A stretch of DNA of 64,000 nt, taken from contig CM038918.1 of assembly GCA_021904315.1 (NCBI GenBank), positions 9,315,349-9,379,348 of the forward strand, in the 5' to 3' direction. Shown here piece after piece: positions 1-13,700 of this stretch (positions are counted from its first letter, which is position 1; every line of letters begins with the position of its first letter). The DNA comes from Sphagnum magellanicum (taxonomy: Eukaryota > Streptophyta > Sphagnopsida > Sphagnales > Sphagnaceae). A program made the position numbers and the translations under genes. A model generated the notes under the pieces. The model made no database searches. It was not told where the DNA came from and worked only from the letters and a program-made list of their open reading frames with translations.

Positions 1-41
1 GCCTTAGAGAACTGATACAATGGGGTTTTCTGCCTTCACAG

Positions 42-444
42 TATGTTGATGATGAAGGGGATAAAGTTCTCCTGGCCACTGACAATGATCTCATGGCTGC
101 TGTCAACTTTGCCAGCATGAGTGGCTCAAAGGTTAGTCTGCAGGTTCAATTAGTCCTGCTTGTTTTCAGTCGGGAGTTTCAAGATATACTATTCAAAAAT
201 CTCAAAATCTGATTGCCATTCACTACTGAAGTAGAAATTTTTTGGTGGAATCCAGCCATTGACATTGCATATAGAAGAATCAACTGGGATCACAAGAACC
301 AAGTGGAGATTTCCTGCACCGACAAATTCTCAAGGGGGAATCCAAGTAGATGGTTGGACACTTGGTCATTCACTTCTGGTGGCAGGTGCAGTCACTGCCA
401 TCACAATTAGTGTGGTCATGCTACTCCACCGCTCTAATGCATAA
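42..444 (+). CDS. CBSCBSPB-type PB1-domain protein, 3' end only
   Basis: This is the C-terminal end of a protein whose first exons lie left of the window. An exon begins at 42 after a CAG acceptor and encodes an OPCA/PB1 core, YVDDEGDKVLLATDNDL, with the acidic D-x-E-G-D and D-x-D-L signature. It runs to 131 (donor GTTAGT), or reads on to about 160, where the next codons could form the last PB1 strand. The last exon, probably starting near 275, ends at a TAA at 442-444. It encodes a C-terminal hydrophobic helix (about residues GHSLLVAGAVTAITISVVML) followed by LHRSNA. Plant CBSCBSPB proteins have four CBS motifs, a PB1 domain and a C-terminal membrane helix, and this matches that tail. The CBS part is outside the window. 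PB1 identity is confident; the exon 3' edge and the link to the last exon are inferred. Confidence 0.7.
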
Positions 445-2470
445 AACATGCAAACCTTAATTTGTCAGTGTCCTGGATTCAGCAGCTGAGCATTGGTAGA
501 ATGTTACCAAGCTTTTGAAGTACTTATACCAGCAGCTTCTGCTTATCAATTTTTATGTTGCAGATACTTGGCTAAGTTCGTAGCAATTCTGAAAAAGAAG
601 CCAAATTAGTGTCAGTTATTGTATAGCATCATACCTTTGACAGTTGAATTCATGAAGACAGTAGAGTTCACATTTTGCCACATGAAGAAATTGGGTGAAA
701 GCAGAAATCTGAGAACAGAAAAATCAACAGCGTTTTCTTTCATCTGTGTCTTTTTTCTACAGTCTACTCAGCACTCTAGATACCTTGGGTTCATTCACCT
801 GTAATTGCCTGCCATGATGACCATTTTGTACACTTTGAAGTCACTAATCAGAAAAGCCTCAGACTAGTGATCTCCCGAGTACAAGGGAGTTTGCATGTGA
901 GAGAGCTTGTGGAGCTTCAGCTACGTGCAAACCAGAAAGCTTTGGTCACTGGATCAGCAGGTGGTGTTGGGTGTTGTGGTCAAAGCTTTGTTCTACCATC
1001 TTCAAATTTTAACATGGTAAGCTCTACATTACATCATTCAACCTGTTACGTGATAAATCCTCTGATGTAAAACTTGTTCTTGGAAGAGAGATGAAGATGA
1101 TTTCTGTAGCTGTCAGCCAGTGTTAGTGAGTTCTTTCCTTTTTTTCATAACCGTCCAATGCTGGTTCTGGCTCATTTTTTATGTTCAGACTATCAGTCTT
1201 GTTCACAGGGGCTCAAACCTATGAAGCACTCGGTGGTCCTTAAAAGGGTGCTGCCAATGTATGTTTCAGTGGCAAAATATTGCCAAATTCCTCCTGCACA
1301 ACCCATTGGTTGGTATGGCAACCCATTGGAAACCGAGTGGCAACCAATGCATAAATTGCCTTAACCTGCCCCAGAAGCGGGCCAACCATGTATATTTTAA
1401 GCAGCAAAATGTCACCTAATACGCCTGCATGAAATGGGTCTGGTGAAGGGCAACCATTGACATGCCAAATTTGGGCGATCATCACTCTCTATTTTTCAGT
1501 GACAAAAAATTTCACCAAATTCCTCACATGAAATGGGTGTGGGGGACCAATTGCGCATCAAACTCGAAGGTTTCTTTCGAAGCAAAAATGGGCAAATGGC
1601 TGGAGGAATTGTGTCCTCCTTTGCCAAACTCACCATATACTACAACATTTTTTTAATGTATAATAATGCCCATGGGTGGTGGACATTCCCCCCAACATTT
1701 GGTGGGCAGGGGACATTCCTCAAGTATATTGGAATGTCCCTAGCCTGTGGACTTTACCCATTGTAAAACAACAGGCAAATGTTATGGAACCTAAACATAC
1801 GGAGATTATGAGGCATATAAGCAGGGGAGCATTCTTATGTCTACTGGTTAAGAGTGGACAAATCTTATGTTTAAATATCTTAGGTTGCTTAGAGGCTTAG
1901 TATCCCTCCCACTCTCATCTCAAGGAGTAGGAACAGCTCCCCCCACCTCTCCCTTTATTGAGGAGGTTTGAAATCCCTCCTCTTTTCTTGGAGGGATATT
2001 CTCATTCTCATGTGGTCGCATTTCCAAAAGAAGGGGCGCCTATGATGAGGCAGCGACCAAGTTTGACCTTGCATTTTTGAACTTTCTGCAATAAGGACCC
2101 ATGGCTGATTTAACATCCTCCCTGAAGGACTAGGCATAATAACATCCCTTCTGGATTCTAGGTTGGATATTCATGGATATAAGTTGCCTTTCAAATACAC
2201 TAGAAAAATTCCTCTCAGATATAGCCCATTAGTACACGTGTTGTGCTTTGTCTTTAGCTGCTCCTTTGGAAGATACACACTTGGGCCACCAAAGCTTATG
2301 TGTCAGAATCCTTAAAGAAAGCACGGGTGGCCCATGCATTCTAGAATCTAAACAATTCACAAAGTGTAGCATGACGAATACAACATTTGAGGGCTTTCAT
2401 GGTTTTAAGGTTCCATCATCCATAGACGAGGGCGGGGGGCTGAAAAACCCATGCAAATGTCACCCTTAAG
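445..2470. other. 3' flank of the PB1 gene, no further gene seen
   Basis: The first few hundred bases are probably 3' UTR of the PB1 gene. The rest has short ORFs without recognisable domains. Several short inverted repeats occur: GGGACATTCC at 1710-1719 with its complement at 1731-1740, and CATTGGTTG/CAACCAATG around 1303-1350. They look like mobile-element debris, but I recognise no family. Confidence 0.5.
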
Positions 2471-5400
2471 TTGTACTTATGGCTATATCAGAGGACACCT
2501 AACATCACACACGACACAACTGAATCACTGGAAATAAAAAAGATCTCAAATGGACTATCAGCACAAATGACAAGGGCATTGGCTTATTATATGTCCCTTG
2601 ACACTTGACCTGCAGACCCTACTTAGAGAACCTTCCTAATTGTGTCGGGGAATGACTGCATTGTTGCTCTAAGTGGGGTTCAAGAACCATTAGGTCATGT
2701 TCACCATCCCCCACTTAAACCTTAAAATTGGACTACAAACACACCCACCCAATGGTTTAAATAAAGCTTCGGGGCAAGTTCCAAGTTGCAAACCAGCAAT
2801 AGTAGACTGGTATGGGTCCTCGTATCAAAGAACCAACTAGACTGGCATGACATGAGGCAGAACCAAACCAATATCCAGTGTTTAACTTGTCCTACTCTTC
2901 CAATACTTTTTCCAAATCAGCTCTGCGTGCATCCATAGCCACTTTGATCGCATTGAATGATGGAGAAATGACAAAGATGTGCCCATTTAAAGTATGGGTC
3001 CTTTAAAAGTTCGGAAAGCTGCAAAGCAAATACATGGGTGACTAATCAGCAAACACATCATACTACATGATCAATTTTCAATTTACTGACAAATGGACAA
3101 CATACATCTTGTTTTCAAACTAGATAATGCCCAAACCAGCAACTTTCTCATACAAAATAGTTCATCATTCATGAAGGGCCAAGGTCAAAAATCTCAAAAG
3201 AGAGACTGATTAACAATCATAGCATAACAATTGTTCCCTTCACCCTAATTTCCTAAACTAGTGTGGGCGCCGTGAAATTAGGGTAGTAGTTTCTCTCATG
3301 TGCACTACAACAGGGATTGCTGAGGTTTGTGGTCTCTCAATGTCCCACAAGCTGATGTCATTGAGGCGCTCCTTCAATCTTCTCCTCTTTGATTAATATG
3401 CTGCTTGAAATTTTTATATTTTCTTTAGGCATTTGTGATTTGAGCACTATTGCACTAGAACATAAAACTTTAAGAATGTTTAAAGTTCATCTTTCACATG
3501 TTGTGGTAGTTTAGACATGTCCATTTGCAATTGAGTTAAGTTAAATTGAATACAATACAATTTTACATTTAGGCCACCAACATTCTAATTATGATGGGTT
3601 GTTTTGGCAGGAAAGAGATTTAGGAATTTATTAGATCCTTAGGTTCAAAAACTTTTCAATTTAATGGGTTGTTAAAGTCCTTTAATGTGTTTTACCCGTT
3701 TCAACCTTAAAAATTGTATTCATCACCAAACACTAGAAAACACATAATGAAATTCATTGTTTGTAAATCTACCCTACATCGCACCTTACACCAAACACTT
3801 AAAGCCCCAAGTACATTTGGAGTTTTTAGATTTAGAAAATGTATGTGCATTGCTTTGTGATGTATATGAACCCATGTCCAAACATTACTTTTAGTTATAA
3901 AACAACCAAATTATAATTTTACTTTCAAATACCCCCTTCACCAAACAATTTTGTCCAATAGTGTGGTTAATGACCATATAAATGTACACATATGTGTGTG
4001 CTATATTATTTTTTAAACCTTCATCAACAAACACCTTTCACTAAATAAATGAAAAAAATCTTTGTATAAAAAATTTCTAACGCTCCCATGACCAAACATA
4101 AATTCACTGTCATTAATTGAAATTATAAAAAATGCCAAACATAATTTTTTATCACCAAGCATTTGGTGATAAGGCAACATATGAACAGCCATAGGGCCAT
4201 CATTATTTGCTAACCCCCCTAGTAATGATTATTATGGGTGTTTGGTCATGGGTGGTGTTTGATCATAAGGTAGGCTACCTTATATATATTTATTTCACAC
4301 CAACTAAAAATTAGCCTTGGACCGTAATACCAAGATTAAGCTAGTATGAAAGTTTAATAAAATATCTAGTGCCAATATCAAAAGAGTGAAATCTTAGAAA
4401 AGGATCTAGTATCAACTTGTTGTGTTTAAAAGTCAATACTTGCCCAATAATGGTTTAAATATCAGATTCCAAGGTTGATTACAACACCCATAAATGATTT
4501 AAACCCTAAACCTTAAAATCAACAACAAACACCCAAAATGTGGTTCAACCCTAAACCATAAAATTGAAGACAAATACCAAAAAAAACCTTGAATATAATG
4601 GATTTCATGCAAAGGATTTCATGTGTCTAGTTCATCGTGGAGACAAATTTCCTTCTCTACATCTTGCAAGGAAAGGTTAAATATACTGCAAATTTATGTT
4701 CAAGTTGCAATGGACTATGATGAGAATTGATGGGTGGTGGGGGTGTGTGTGTAAAACAATGTGCCATCATGAATAACATGGCGAAGACATTCCCATGTAC
4801 TATAGAATGGTGACATTTCATGATTAAATAAGACAAATTAATCTTATATTATCTTATTTTTAATGTGATATAAATATTTATATCAATTATGTGATTTAGT
4901 GTGTGTTAACATTTGAACATAGTTCTTGTGTAACATATCACTAACAAAACATTTCATAATAACATTTTTCATTTATACATCAAAATCAAAATCCAATTGC
5001 ATTTACATGACATGACATCATGTACATGTGAGTGACACATAGAGTGTGATAAATGATTAACATCAAGAATTTTACATTGTACATTTAGTAGGTTATCTTT
5101 TTTAAAACATACAACATATGTAAACACCAATGTTGTGTGGGTATTTTTTTTTATAAAGAACCCATGGTCTCAATTCTATATTTTATCAAATGTGGTAGAA
5201 TCTTTGGAAAAGGGGTTTTTTTAATGCCAAAACCTATGAATTTAAGGGTAATATTGCTTTACCCGAAGATGATGGCTATTAGATATATGATTTAGGTTTT
5301 TTTTTAAAAGGGATATGATTCAATATGCAATTCAAATTTAGGTTGCAATTTAAAGCGTTGATGTTATTCAACTTGTAATGATTTAGAACCAACTTTCCTA

Positions 5401-7260
5401 TTATACACGTAATTTGTCAAGAATGAAGAAATAATATGATGAACATATCTTTGAAACAAATCACATGTTTAGTATGTCATATTTTGCTCTAATGTACAAT
5501 GATTTGAAGCATGTTTACAATTTTCAACTAGTAAAAAAATAGTACAAAAGCTACAATCTATAACTTTAAAGTTTGATTTGCATCACTCGTGGAGATGTAA
5601 ATGAATTGTTGGATTCATTCATAAACTTTGTAACACATGTTTCTTCATAAGAAGGCTTTTAGGCAAAACACAACTTGAAAAAAAAGGACTTGACATTAAA
5701 GACTTGGGATTGAGTTGAAATGTGGATTAACATTGATAAACATTAACAAAATCAAAACAATTGGACATGGCAAAGTTAAGACCCTCAAATTGAACATCCC
5801 ATACATTCAAATTAGACATGCAAACCTAGGTCTTCAAATTGGACATGGTAGAATTTAAACCCTCAAGTTGGACACCCTAGACTTTCAAATTGAAAATGGA
5901 AAACCTAGAATGAAATTGTAATTAGTAAAATATATGACCTTAAAAAGAAAAACAATAAATGAACAACATATGACATCCAACTTATGTTTGAAGATCATTA
6001 AGGTTTTTTGTGAACATACCCATTCCATCATTTGATGTTGCATAAAAAAAAATGCATAGAAAGTTTTTCGAACCTTTATACTAACAATAATCCACATGCA
6101 CATTTGTGTTATTACACATGCAAAAATAATAATCAACACAAAAGAAGCCCAAAAAATTTGGAAAAAATAACAAAGAATCAAAAAAAATTTAAATAAACAA
6201 ACCTTCAAGATAAGTTTGAGTCTTCTTTAAAAAACCCTTTGTTATCCACAAGTAGTTTTGTTCAATTGTATTAGTTTCAAATGTCAAAGAATAACTTGTG
6301 CTTTTGGGGTTTAATGTGCACCCAACACAATCATCATTAGGCCAATTTTTGACAACTAGGATTAAATGATCCAAATTTTCAATCCCTAACGTTGACCATT
6401 GTAGATTTACAATAGTGTTAGCCACATTAAAAAATTTCTTGATCTCAATTTGTGAACCAACTATTAAATATTATTAAGTACTTGAAGATTAAAAAAAAAA
6501 CTCACATGGAAATTACATCGCATGTTGTGACCACCAAATGAAGGGGCTTTTAACTTTTTTTGGCCGCATAAAAAGTTATCAAAACAACATAACTTAGTCC
6601 TTATTCGATATTAAATGATTACATCATCATCATACACAACTACCTCAAAAAAATATCATTGTCTTCTAGTGGTACTACTTTTATTTTGATACTTATAGGG
6701 TTTACTTGTGCAACTAGACCTATAACAAAAGAAGGTAGACTATTTAAGCCACATACTTAGCTCACAAAGTTTTTAAACTTTTGTGTTTTTGAAACGAAGG
6801 TCCAACATGACTACCAACATGTTGTGTGCCTTGATTTCAATATAAGCCATAAAAAATGCCAAAAGTATTGTCAATGTTTAGACAACTTGTGCCATCATTT
6901 AGAGTTCAAATTCTTCCAATTTTAAATCAAAATCACCAAGAAAATCAATGCTCGATTCAAAGTTTGAATCTTAGCCATATTAACCTTCATGGTAATGCAC
7001 AATATGAAAGTAGAAGAAAATGCCTTTGATAATGAGCAATAACCCTAAATTTGGTTCGAAACACATAACTTAACAATAGGGAACAATATATTAATAATGG
7101 CTTGAGCAGCTCAAGAGCCCAAGTTTAACATGTTAACATTTTAGAAAACAAATGTAAAGCTTGTTGATGTTCATAACAATATGAAGATTACATTTTGGTA
7201 TCCACTCATGAGTTTTTTGAAATAAGATATCATTACAGACAAATCACATCTTCACAAGAG
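2470..7260. other. AT-rich intergenic DNA, no gene seen
   Basis: The sequence is AT-rich with many short homopolymers and no ORF with a recognisable domain. A hydrophobic open frame at 5885-6208 (-) looks like chance in AT-rich DNA. It lies just beyond the hAT remnant and could be decayed element sequence. Confidence 0.5.
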
Positions 7261-7269
7261 TTCTAAGCA

Positions 7270-7700
7270 TCATATTGTAATAATGCAAGATTCTTTCCAC
7301 TCTTGCTTTCCCTTCCCAAAAAATTTAGTCCATGTTATATTCTTTTGTAATGAATTTTGAAAATCTTTCAAGTTCACCTCTACAAAACCATGCCAAGCTT
7401 TGGCATCATTATTGGCATTTTGACATGCCTTTGACATAGCATGGCCAAAACGAGACCCTACAAATGGGCATGGGAATTGAAGCAATGAACAAAAAACAAC
7501 ATTTCTTAATGTAGTGGTCAATCTAAACAAATTAGACCTTTTGTTTTTTACATAGGCAACTACTTTGTCAAGTAAACCAAATGAATCAAACAAAATCATT
7601 ATTGATTTGCCATGGTTGCACTTGTTGTATTGTGCATTTCAAATAACACCATAGTCACATGAGTGGACTACTATGAATTATTCATGAAATTAACAACCAT
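7270..7700 (-). mobile_element. hAT-type transposase-derived remnant
   Basis: A 109-residue open frame (7270-7599) reads like the central part of plant hAT-derived proteins that carry a BED zinc finger. The recognisable order is LLDKVVAYVKNKRSNL, then FGHAMSKACQNANND, then LQKNITWTKFFGKGKQEW. These family proteins typically read 'VIAYVKDEGSNL...FGHAMSKACQYATTD...LQKTITWTKKSGKGRQEW'. Upstream on the same strand the frame is broken by stops. The N-terminal BED domain and C-terminal dimerisation region are not visible. A dead fragment is most likely. Confidence 0.6.
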
Positions 7701-8740
7701 GACAAAAATATCATATCCAAAATGTGCGTGCATCTTTTTGCATTGAATAATGAAAACTCCCACCCTATTACCAAATGGCTTTTTTGATATTCCTTTTTAA
7801 CAAATGTTATTCATCAAGTTTATTATCGAACACATTTTTAAGATCACTATTGAAAATAAGAAAAAAAAAGTTGAAAAAAAAAAGTTTCTTTCCTTGCATT
7901 TAATCATAGGTCATGTGATGACCAATGATAAGCATTTAATTGATTTATCACCGGTCATTGCATGACCTATTCAAGCATTAGCCCGTTGGCATGTGTTTGA
8001 TGATGGGTACTTTTACCTTAAGACCTACTTTGATTTTTGGCCTTGCCTACCACGGCAAGGATATTGTGTTTAGATTCATTATAGAGTATAGTAGCTTAAG
8101 GGATTTTGGCCCCTAGGTAGTAGGTCTATTTTTGTATGAGGATTTTTTGAAACATGATATTTTGGCTTGTATTGAAACTTGAGATTAGTTATAGAATTAT
8201 GATATCTTGAAGGATTTGGGTTTTCTCTTAGAGGATTTTTTTGAAGATTAGTTATAGAGTTACACTAAAGAGGGGCCCTTCTTTAGTGTAATTGGAGGGG
8301 GTATTTTTTTATTGTATTATCTAACTTAGTTTTTAATGACATAAATGAGCAAGGATAACTAATCCTACTAGGTATTTTTTAGTATTTACCTTAATTTTTG
8401 GTGACCTACCTAAGCAAGGCCAACTAATTCTACTACCTACCTTGGTAATTTAGTGACCTACCTACTTTGAACCCTTTTTCTTTTCTTTTCTAGGTTCAAA
8501 GTAGTCTTCTTTTCAGTTTGAGGGGATTTGAACTCTAGGTGCACTCTAGTGGCCTTATTGACCCTAAAAAGTGTTGAAAATCCCCTCAAACTTAAAAGAA
8601 AAAAGATGCCATTCTTTCTCCCATGGCCACTTGGCGTGACGGCCAGTGGGCCAAATCTCCTCATGGCCTCTGGGTCATCCAATCGCGTGCAAAGCTTTCT
8701 TTTCTGTGTTCACACTGTTCTCCCCTCTTAGTCGTCCTCT
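7701..8740. other. Upstream region of the LEUNIG gene
   Basis: AT-rich DNA becomes more GC-rich after about 8600, as expected near a promoter and 5' UTR. Short degenerate repeats of a 'gacctacctaagcaagg' type lie at 8330-8460. Two perfect inverted repeats lie at 8462-8591 and are listed separately. I cannot place the transcription start. Confidence 0.4.
8462..8591. repeat. Two adjacent perfect inverted repeats upstream of LEUNIG
   Basis: CTACTTTGAACC at 8462-8473 is the exact complement of GGTTCAAAGTAG at 8493-8504, with a 19-nt pyrimidine-rich loop. GTTTGAGGGGATTT at 8516-8529 is the exact complement of AAATCCCCTCAAAC at 8578-8591. The pair sits 300-430 bp before the LEUNIG start codon. It may be a small MITE relic or a structured leader or promoter element. 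Confidence 0.7.
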
Positions 8741-8892
8741 GCTGCCGACCTCCACCCGCTCCCCTTTTGTGTGCGCGTCGCTGTAGTTCCCGACCCGTCG
8801 CGGGAGTGGAGACGGCAGTCGCGGAGCACTGCAGAGAGCGTAGGCTGGTGGAGAGAGCTTCGACACCATCGAGCTTTGTGTATTCCTTCGCC

Positions 8893-10752
8893 ATGGCGCA
8901 GAGCAACTGGGAGGCGGACAAAATGTAAGCCAGCCACATCCCTTCCGGATTGTGTGTACCTTCTTTTGCTTTGCACGTTCTGTGTTCGCTTTTGTGTTGC
9001 AATCAGACATAGGGAAGCAACTGAGGCTTGAGAGAGAGAGAGAGAGAGAGAGAGTGTGTGTGTGTGTGTGTGTGTGTATACTCAAGTCTATTCATCTCTT
9101 TCTTTCTTGTGTGTATCATTGTAATTGAATGGACCAAAGCAAACCTTGTGAAAACAGAGAGGTCATCAATTCCTCTGCAAGCTTAAACCTCCACAAGATA
9201 TATAACATTTTCAGTTAGTGAAAGACAAACTCAAAGACATTTGTGCGCGCGTGCGCGAGAAGTGTAATATAGACTTCTTCAAAGAAAGACACAGCTTCAA
9301 ACTTATAAAGCTATTTACTCAGCTGCAAGGACAAGGTGACATTTGTGCATGTGTGTGTGAGAGAAGTGTAACATAGACTTCTTCAAAGAAAGACACAGCT
9401 TCAAACTTATGAAGCTATTTTTACTCAGCTGCAAGGACAAGGTTACCGATCTTAGGGTTGCCAAAGCGAGATGCTTTTGCGTTACAATCGAACATAGAGA
9501 AGAAACTTAGGCTTGCCAGAAGACAGAAAGACGCTTTTGTGTTACCGTCAGACGCAGGGAAGGAACTTAGGCGTGCCAGACACATACAGAGAGGCAGAGA
9601 GGTACAGACACATGCACACACATATATACACAAATATATATCTTGCATCCACAGTAGTAATATAAGGGCAGACTTGTATGCTAAGCATTTGGAGTTTGGA
9701 CAAGGAGAGGTATCTTGCATGCTCTAGCTCTGAATCTAGGTGTGGCAGTCATATATGTGATGACATCTGAGCATTTTGTCATGATTCTGATGTCCTGCTA
9801 GTGTGCTTTTTAAGGTGAAGGTGAGTATTAACTGTGAGCAAATTGGTTGAGCAGAAAGGGGAAGTTTCCATGTTTTTGTACCATGCAACAATATGGTGCA
9901 AATTTTTCTCCTAAACATGAGGGGTTGATTAGGTTTATCAGAGAAGCAACTCTTGTGCATTTTGGAATAGGCAATGTGCAAGCTGTTCAGGCTGAGAAGG
10001 TGTAAGAAATGGTGTAGTGGGGAAAGGATTTGAGCATGCAGATGTATTGTGGTTTTTTTTTCATTGCACATGTAAGTGGTGGTAACGAAGTTAGGTTGGC
10101 ATTGAGGTGCAGGCTGGATGTGTATATCCATGACTACCTTGTGAAGAGGAACCTTCAGGCATCAGCTAAAGCTTTCTCAAATGAAGGCAAAGTGTCATCG
10201 GATCCAGTTGGTATGTTTTATCCTCCCTCACATGATTGTCATATTTTCAAATTGCCATGAAATTATTTTTGTAATAACAGCTTAATGGTTGATTTTTGCA
10301 GCTATCGATGCACCTGGTGGTTTTTTGTTTGAGTGGTGGTCAGTCTTCTGGGATATTTTTATTGCCCGCACCAATGAGAAGCATTCAGAGGTGGCAGCCT
10401 TGTATATTGAGGTGAGAACTTTATTTAGTGTCAACCTGGAATGCTTCCAGTGATCAGCAACAATTCTGCAGTCAATGGCTCTAAACTGATCATGATTGTT
10501 TAGGCAATGCCTGTCGTCATGATTGACCGTAGATGATCCCTTTCCTGACCTGGACTTGTTTGTCAAACCAAATTTGGGTTAAGCTGGTTATGTCTCAGGA
10601 AATGTAGATTGCCACATGGAGGAAAGGGTTGGAAAGACATCCAACCAATGACTACACTTTAGCTGACTTGAGGAATTTCATTCCAAAGACATTTAATGAC
10701 AAGTTGCATTTGATGGTTGCAGACACAACAACTGAAAGCTCGAGAGCAGCAG

Positions 10753-10784
<32 letters not shown>

Positions 10785-13700
10785 GCAACATCAACAGCAG
10801 CAACATCAGCAGCAGCAGCAGCAGCAGCAGCAGCATCAGCATCAGCATCATCAGCAACAACAGCAACAACAAGCACAGCTCATGCAGCTCCAAATGTTGC
10901 AGCAGCGTCATGCACAACATCAGCAGCAACAACGAAGAGAACCCAGTCATCTTTTGAATGGCTCTGCAAATGGTATTGGTGCTGATGCTATTCTTCGACA
11001 GCCAACAGCAAATGCAATGGCAACCAAGATATATGAAGAACGACTTAAGCATCCCCAACAAAGAGATGCACTTGATGAAACAGCAATGAAGGTACTTTTA
11101 AGCACATTTTTTTGCAAGAAATATCAGGCATAAGAATAGTGCTTTCAGAGTTTGTTGATGTAGACCTTGCATGTGTGTTTTTGTGAGATTGCACTGGTCA
11201 GAGAGGTTGCTGTCAATAGGGAAGTAGAGAAGCTGATAGGCCAAAATTCACAGGCTATCACCAGTGGTTGGTCCATAACGATTACTTGTAAATGAGCTAT
11301 GTGAATTGATTGCCTCCAGTATATGATCTTCAAACCACTGACCATCTATATCAAACATGAGGCCTAGTTGAACTTCACACTCTTTCATCTGTGGTAAGGG
11401 CTATCCCTTCAGTTGATGTCTGAAACCTGTTCTATTGGATGATTGTTTTTTTTTGCAGAGGTACAGATTTCAGCAACCAATTGAACTAGCTGTGAAGGCT
11501 CATTAACCATATTACCTTTTGAAAAAATTCTGTAAAGCTATGCATTTGAGCATGCACTTGAGAACTCCAAAAAACAGGGATGACATACATTTGAAGATTA
11601 TGGGGAGTGAGGTGGACTGAAAGACCAGTCATCATCTGATATATTTGATTTGTTTGTACAAGTTTAATAGAACAGAGTGTGATCAGAAATACCTCATTGA
11701 CCACTCATTGTTGTGATAATGGCATTAGATCTTAGAGCAAACACTGCAAGAGAAGAATCTCTCTATTGTATTTGGTCTAGGTTGAATTCACCTAGTGAAA
11801 GACACAGATTTCAAAGAGCATGATGGTTTTGTGATTATGGACTCAGAGAGGACTTGGCCACCAACAATTGGCTAGAGATTGGATAACCATTTTGCCTTGA
11901 GGGAAAGTTTGTGCTGACAACTGTAGCTCTTTGTCACAAACAGGCCACTGCTGCATGGCATTACTGCTAATGCAACAACTTTGCAACAGGCCCAATCTCG
12001 CTCACAACAGATGGTGGTAACCCCTCAGGTAACCTTTCCACATGCAGATTAAAGTGATGTTGCTCTTTTTGACAGATTTCATAATGCTAATGTGGGTGTG
12101 AGGTGACTCAGGATAACAATAATGATGTCTTGAACCAAAGGTTTCCAGCTCCAGAATCTGCCATGTTTGGTAGTCCAGGGTTTGGACAGTCCAAACCTGC
12201 CCTTCTAAGCCCAGGTTCGTTTATTTTATTCTCTTTGTAGGACTTCCAGAGCAGTCATTTGTGCACAGCACTTCACTGTGTCTTGCACAATGAGTAATTT
12301 GTTGACTGGTGCAAATTGTTGCAGGTGTCAATCAAACAGCAAATTCCTTACCTTTAAAAGGGTGGCCACTTACGGTAAGTCTTGTTGGTCTGATTGTACT
12401 TGAAGATTAAAGTGTAGAGATCTATTGAGCAGTCACATGCCAAGCCCAGTAAAACTGGGGCCTTCTTGAAGATGGTCAATCAGGCTTTCCCTCTTAGTTC
12501 ATGAGAGCACCCAAACTGAATTGGTTTGTCAAAGATAAGAGAAATCAAGACAAACAGTTACATCATTGGAAAGTTCTTTTCTATCACTCCTGGTCACTAA
12601 AATGGACTCACTGACAGGATAAATTTGGTGCACTGATACTGACTATAGTTTAGAAGTGACAAAATCATCATCCTAACATTGTTCATATATTTTCCTGAGT
12701 TGAGATTGTTACATGCTCTTGATGACACTGTCAAGAGGAGAGCTATAGAGAGGAACAAAAAAAAAATTATGTCAAATGTCAGAGGTTATTCCAGTTTGGA
12801 CTAGTTGGCCAAGAAGCTTACTTGTACAGGAGCAAGCCTATATGGGTTAAAGTTTACCGTCACAAGCACTTGCAGCCTGAATGAGGATACTATTTACTGT
12901 TTGACTAAGCTATTATTGTGGAGTGTGCGTCTAAGTGCTTGTTGACATCATGATTGAGTCTTCCTATTGCTTCCAGAAATGTCACAATAGGTCGGTGTGT
13001 AGAGCTTTTGGACACAGGCAATGGATTAAGGGTTGAATAAATTTAATTTGCATGCTCAGTATCTTACATTTTCACTGTGATGCATAGGTGAGAAGAAGGT
13101 CCCATTGTGCAAGGCTGAAGTTCTTGATGTATTTTAGTGGAGACAGATATACAACATGGTGTAATTTATTGCAACATAATCTCTGATAAGTCTGCTAGAA
13201 AATACTCTCAAGTCAGCTTGGGAAAGTTAGGAGCATCAAGTTCTATAGCACTTGAGAAGGTTCCTGTAGCAAATCTAATTCCTTATCTACATATGGGTGT
13301 TTGTAGCCTTCCTGTTTGTTGAGTAATTTTATGATTGTATGAACCTAAGGTCCATTCTGCTGCCAATATCACTTGGACTTATGAGTTGCTGGTTCTTATT
13401 GTAGGTGAACTGCCCCTTTGTCAAAACATTGGCAATATGGAAGTGTTTTGCATCTCAGGCTGTTGGCATGTATACTGATGACTTGGATTGTTGGTATGTT
13501 GTAGGGCATTGATCAACTGCGACCAGGGTTGGGGGTGTCAACTCAAAAGTCTTTCTTACAGGGGCCACAGCAGTACCAGCATTTTCAGATGTTGACTCCT
13601 CAACAGCAGCAGCTTCTACTCCAAGCTCAGGCGCAGGGAAGTATGTCTTCATCTGGCTCTCCTCTTCTTTCAGATTTGGATGCACGCCGCTTTAGAGTGC

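Noticed and set aside
3303..3325. CACTACAA motif as a CACTA element end
   Set aside because: No inverted partner or subterminal repeats were found nearby, and the motif is short.
5885..6208. Hydrophobic 107-residue minus-strand ORF
   Set aside because: Phe/Ile-rich reading typical of AT-rich DNA; no family recognised.
8661..9085. Several overlapping minus-strand ORFs, one with a long HT/LS repeat
   Set aside because: They are shadows of LEUNIG exon 1, its 5' region and the AG/TG microsatellite.
10652..11061. Minus-strand poly-Leu and poly-Ala/Val open frames
   Set aside because: They are antisense readings of the CAG/CAA repeat in LEUNIG exon 4.
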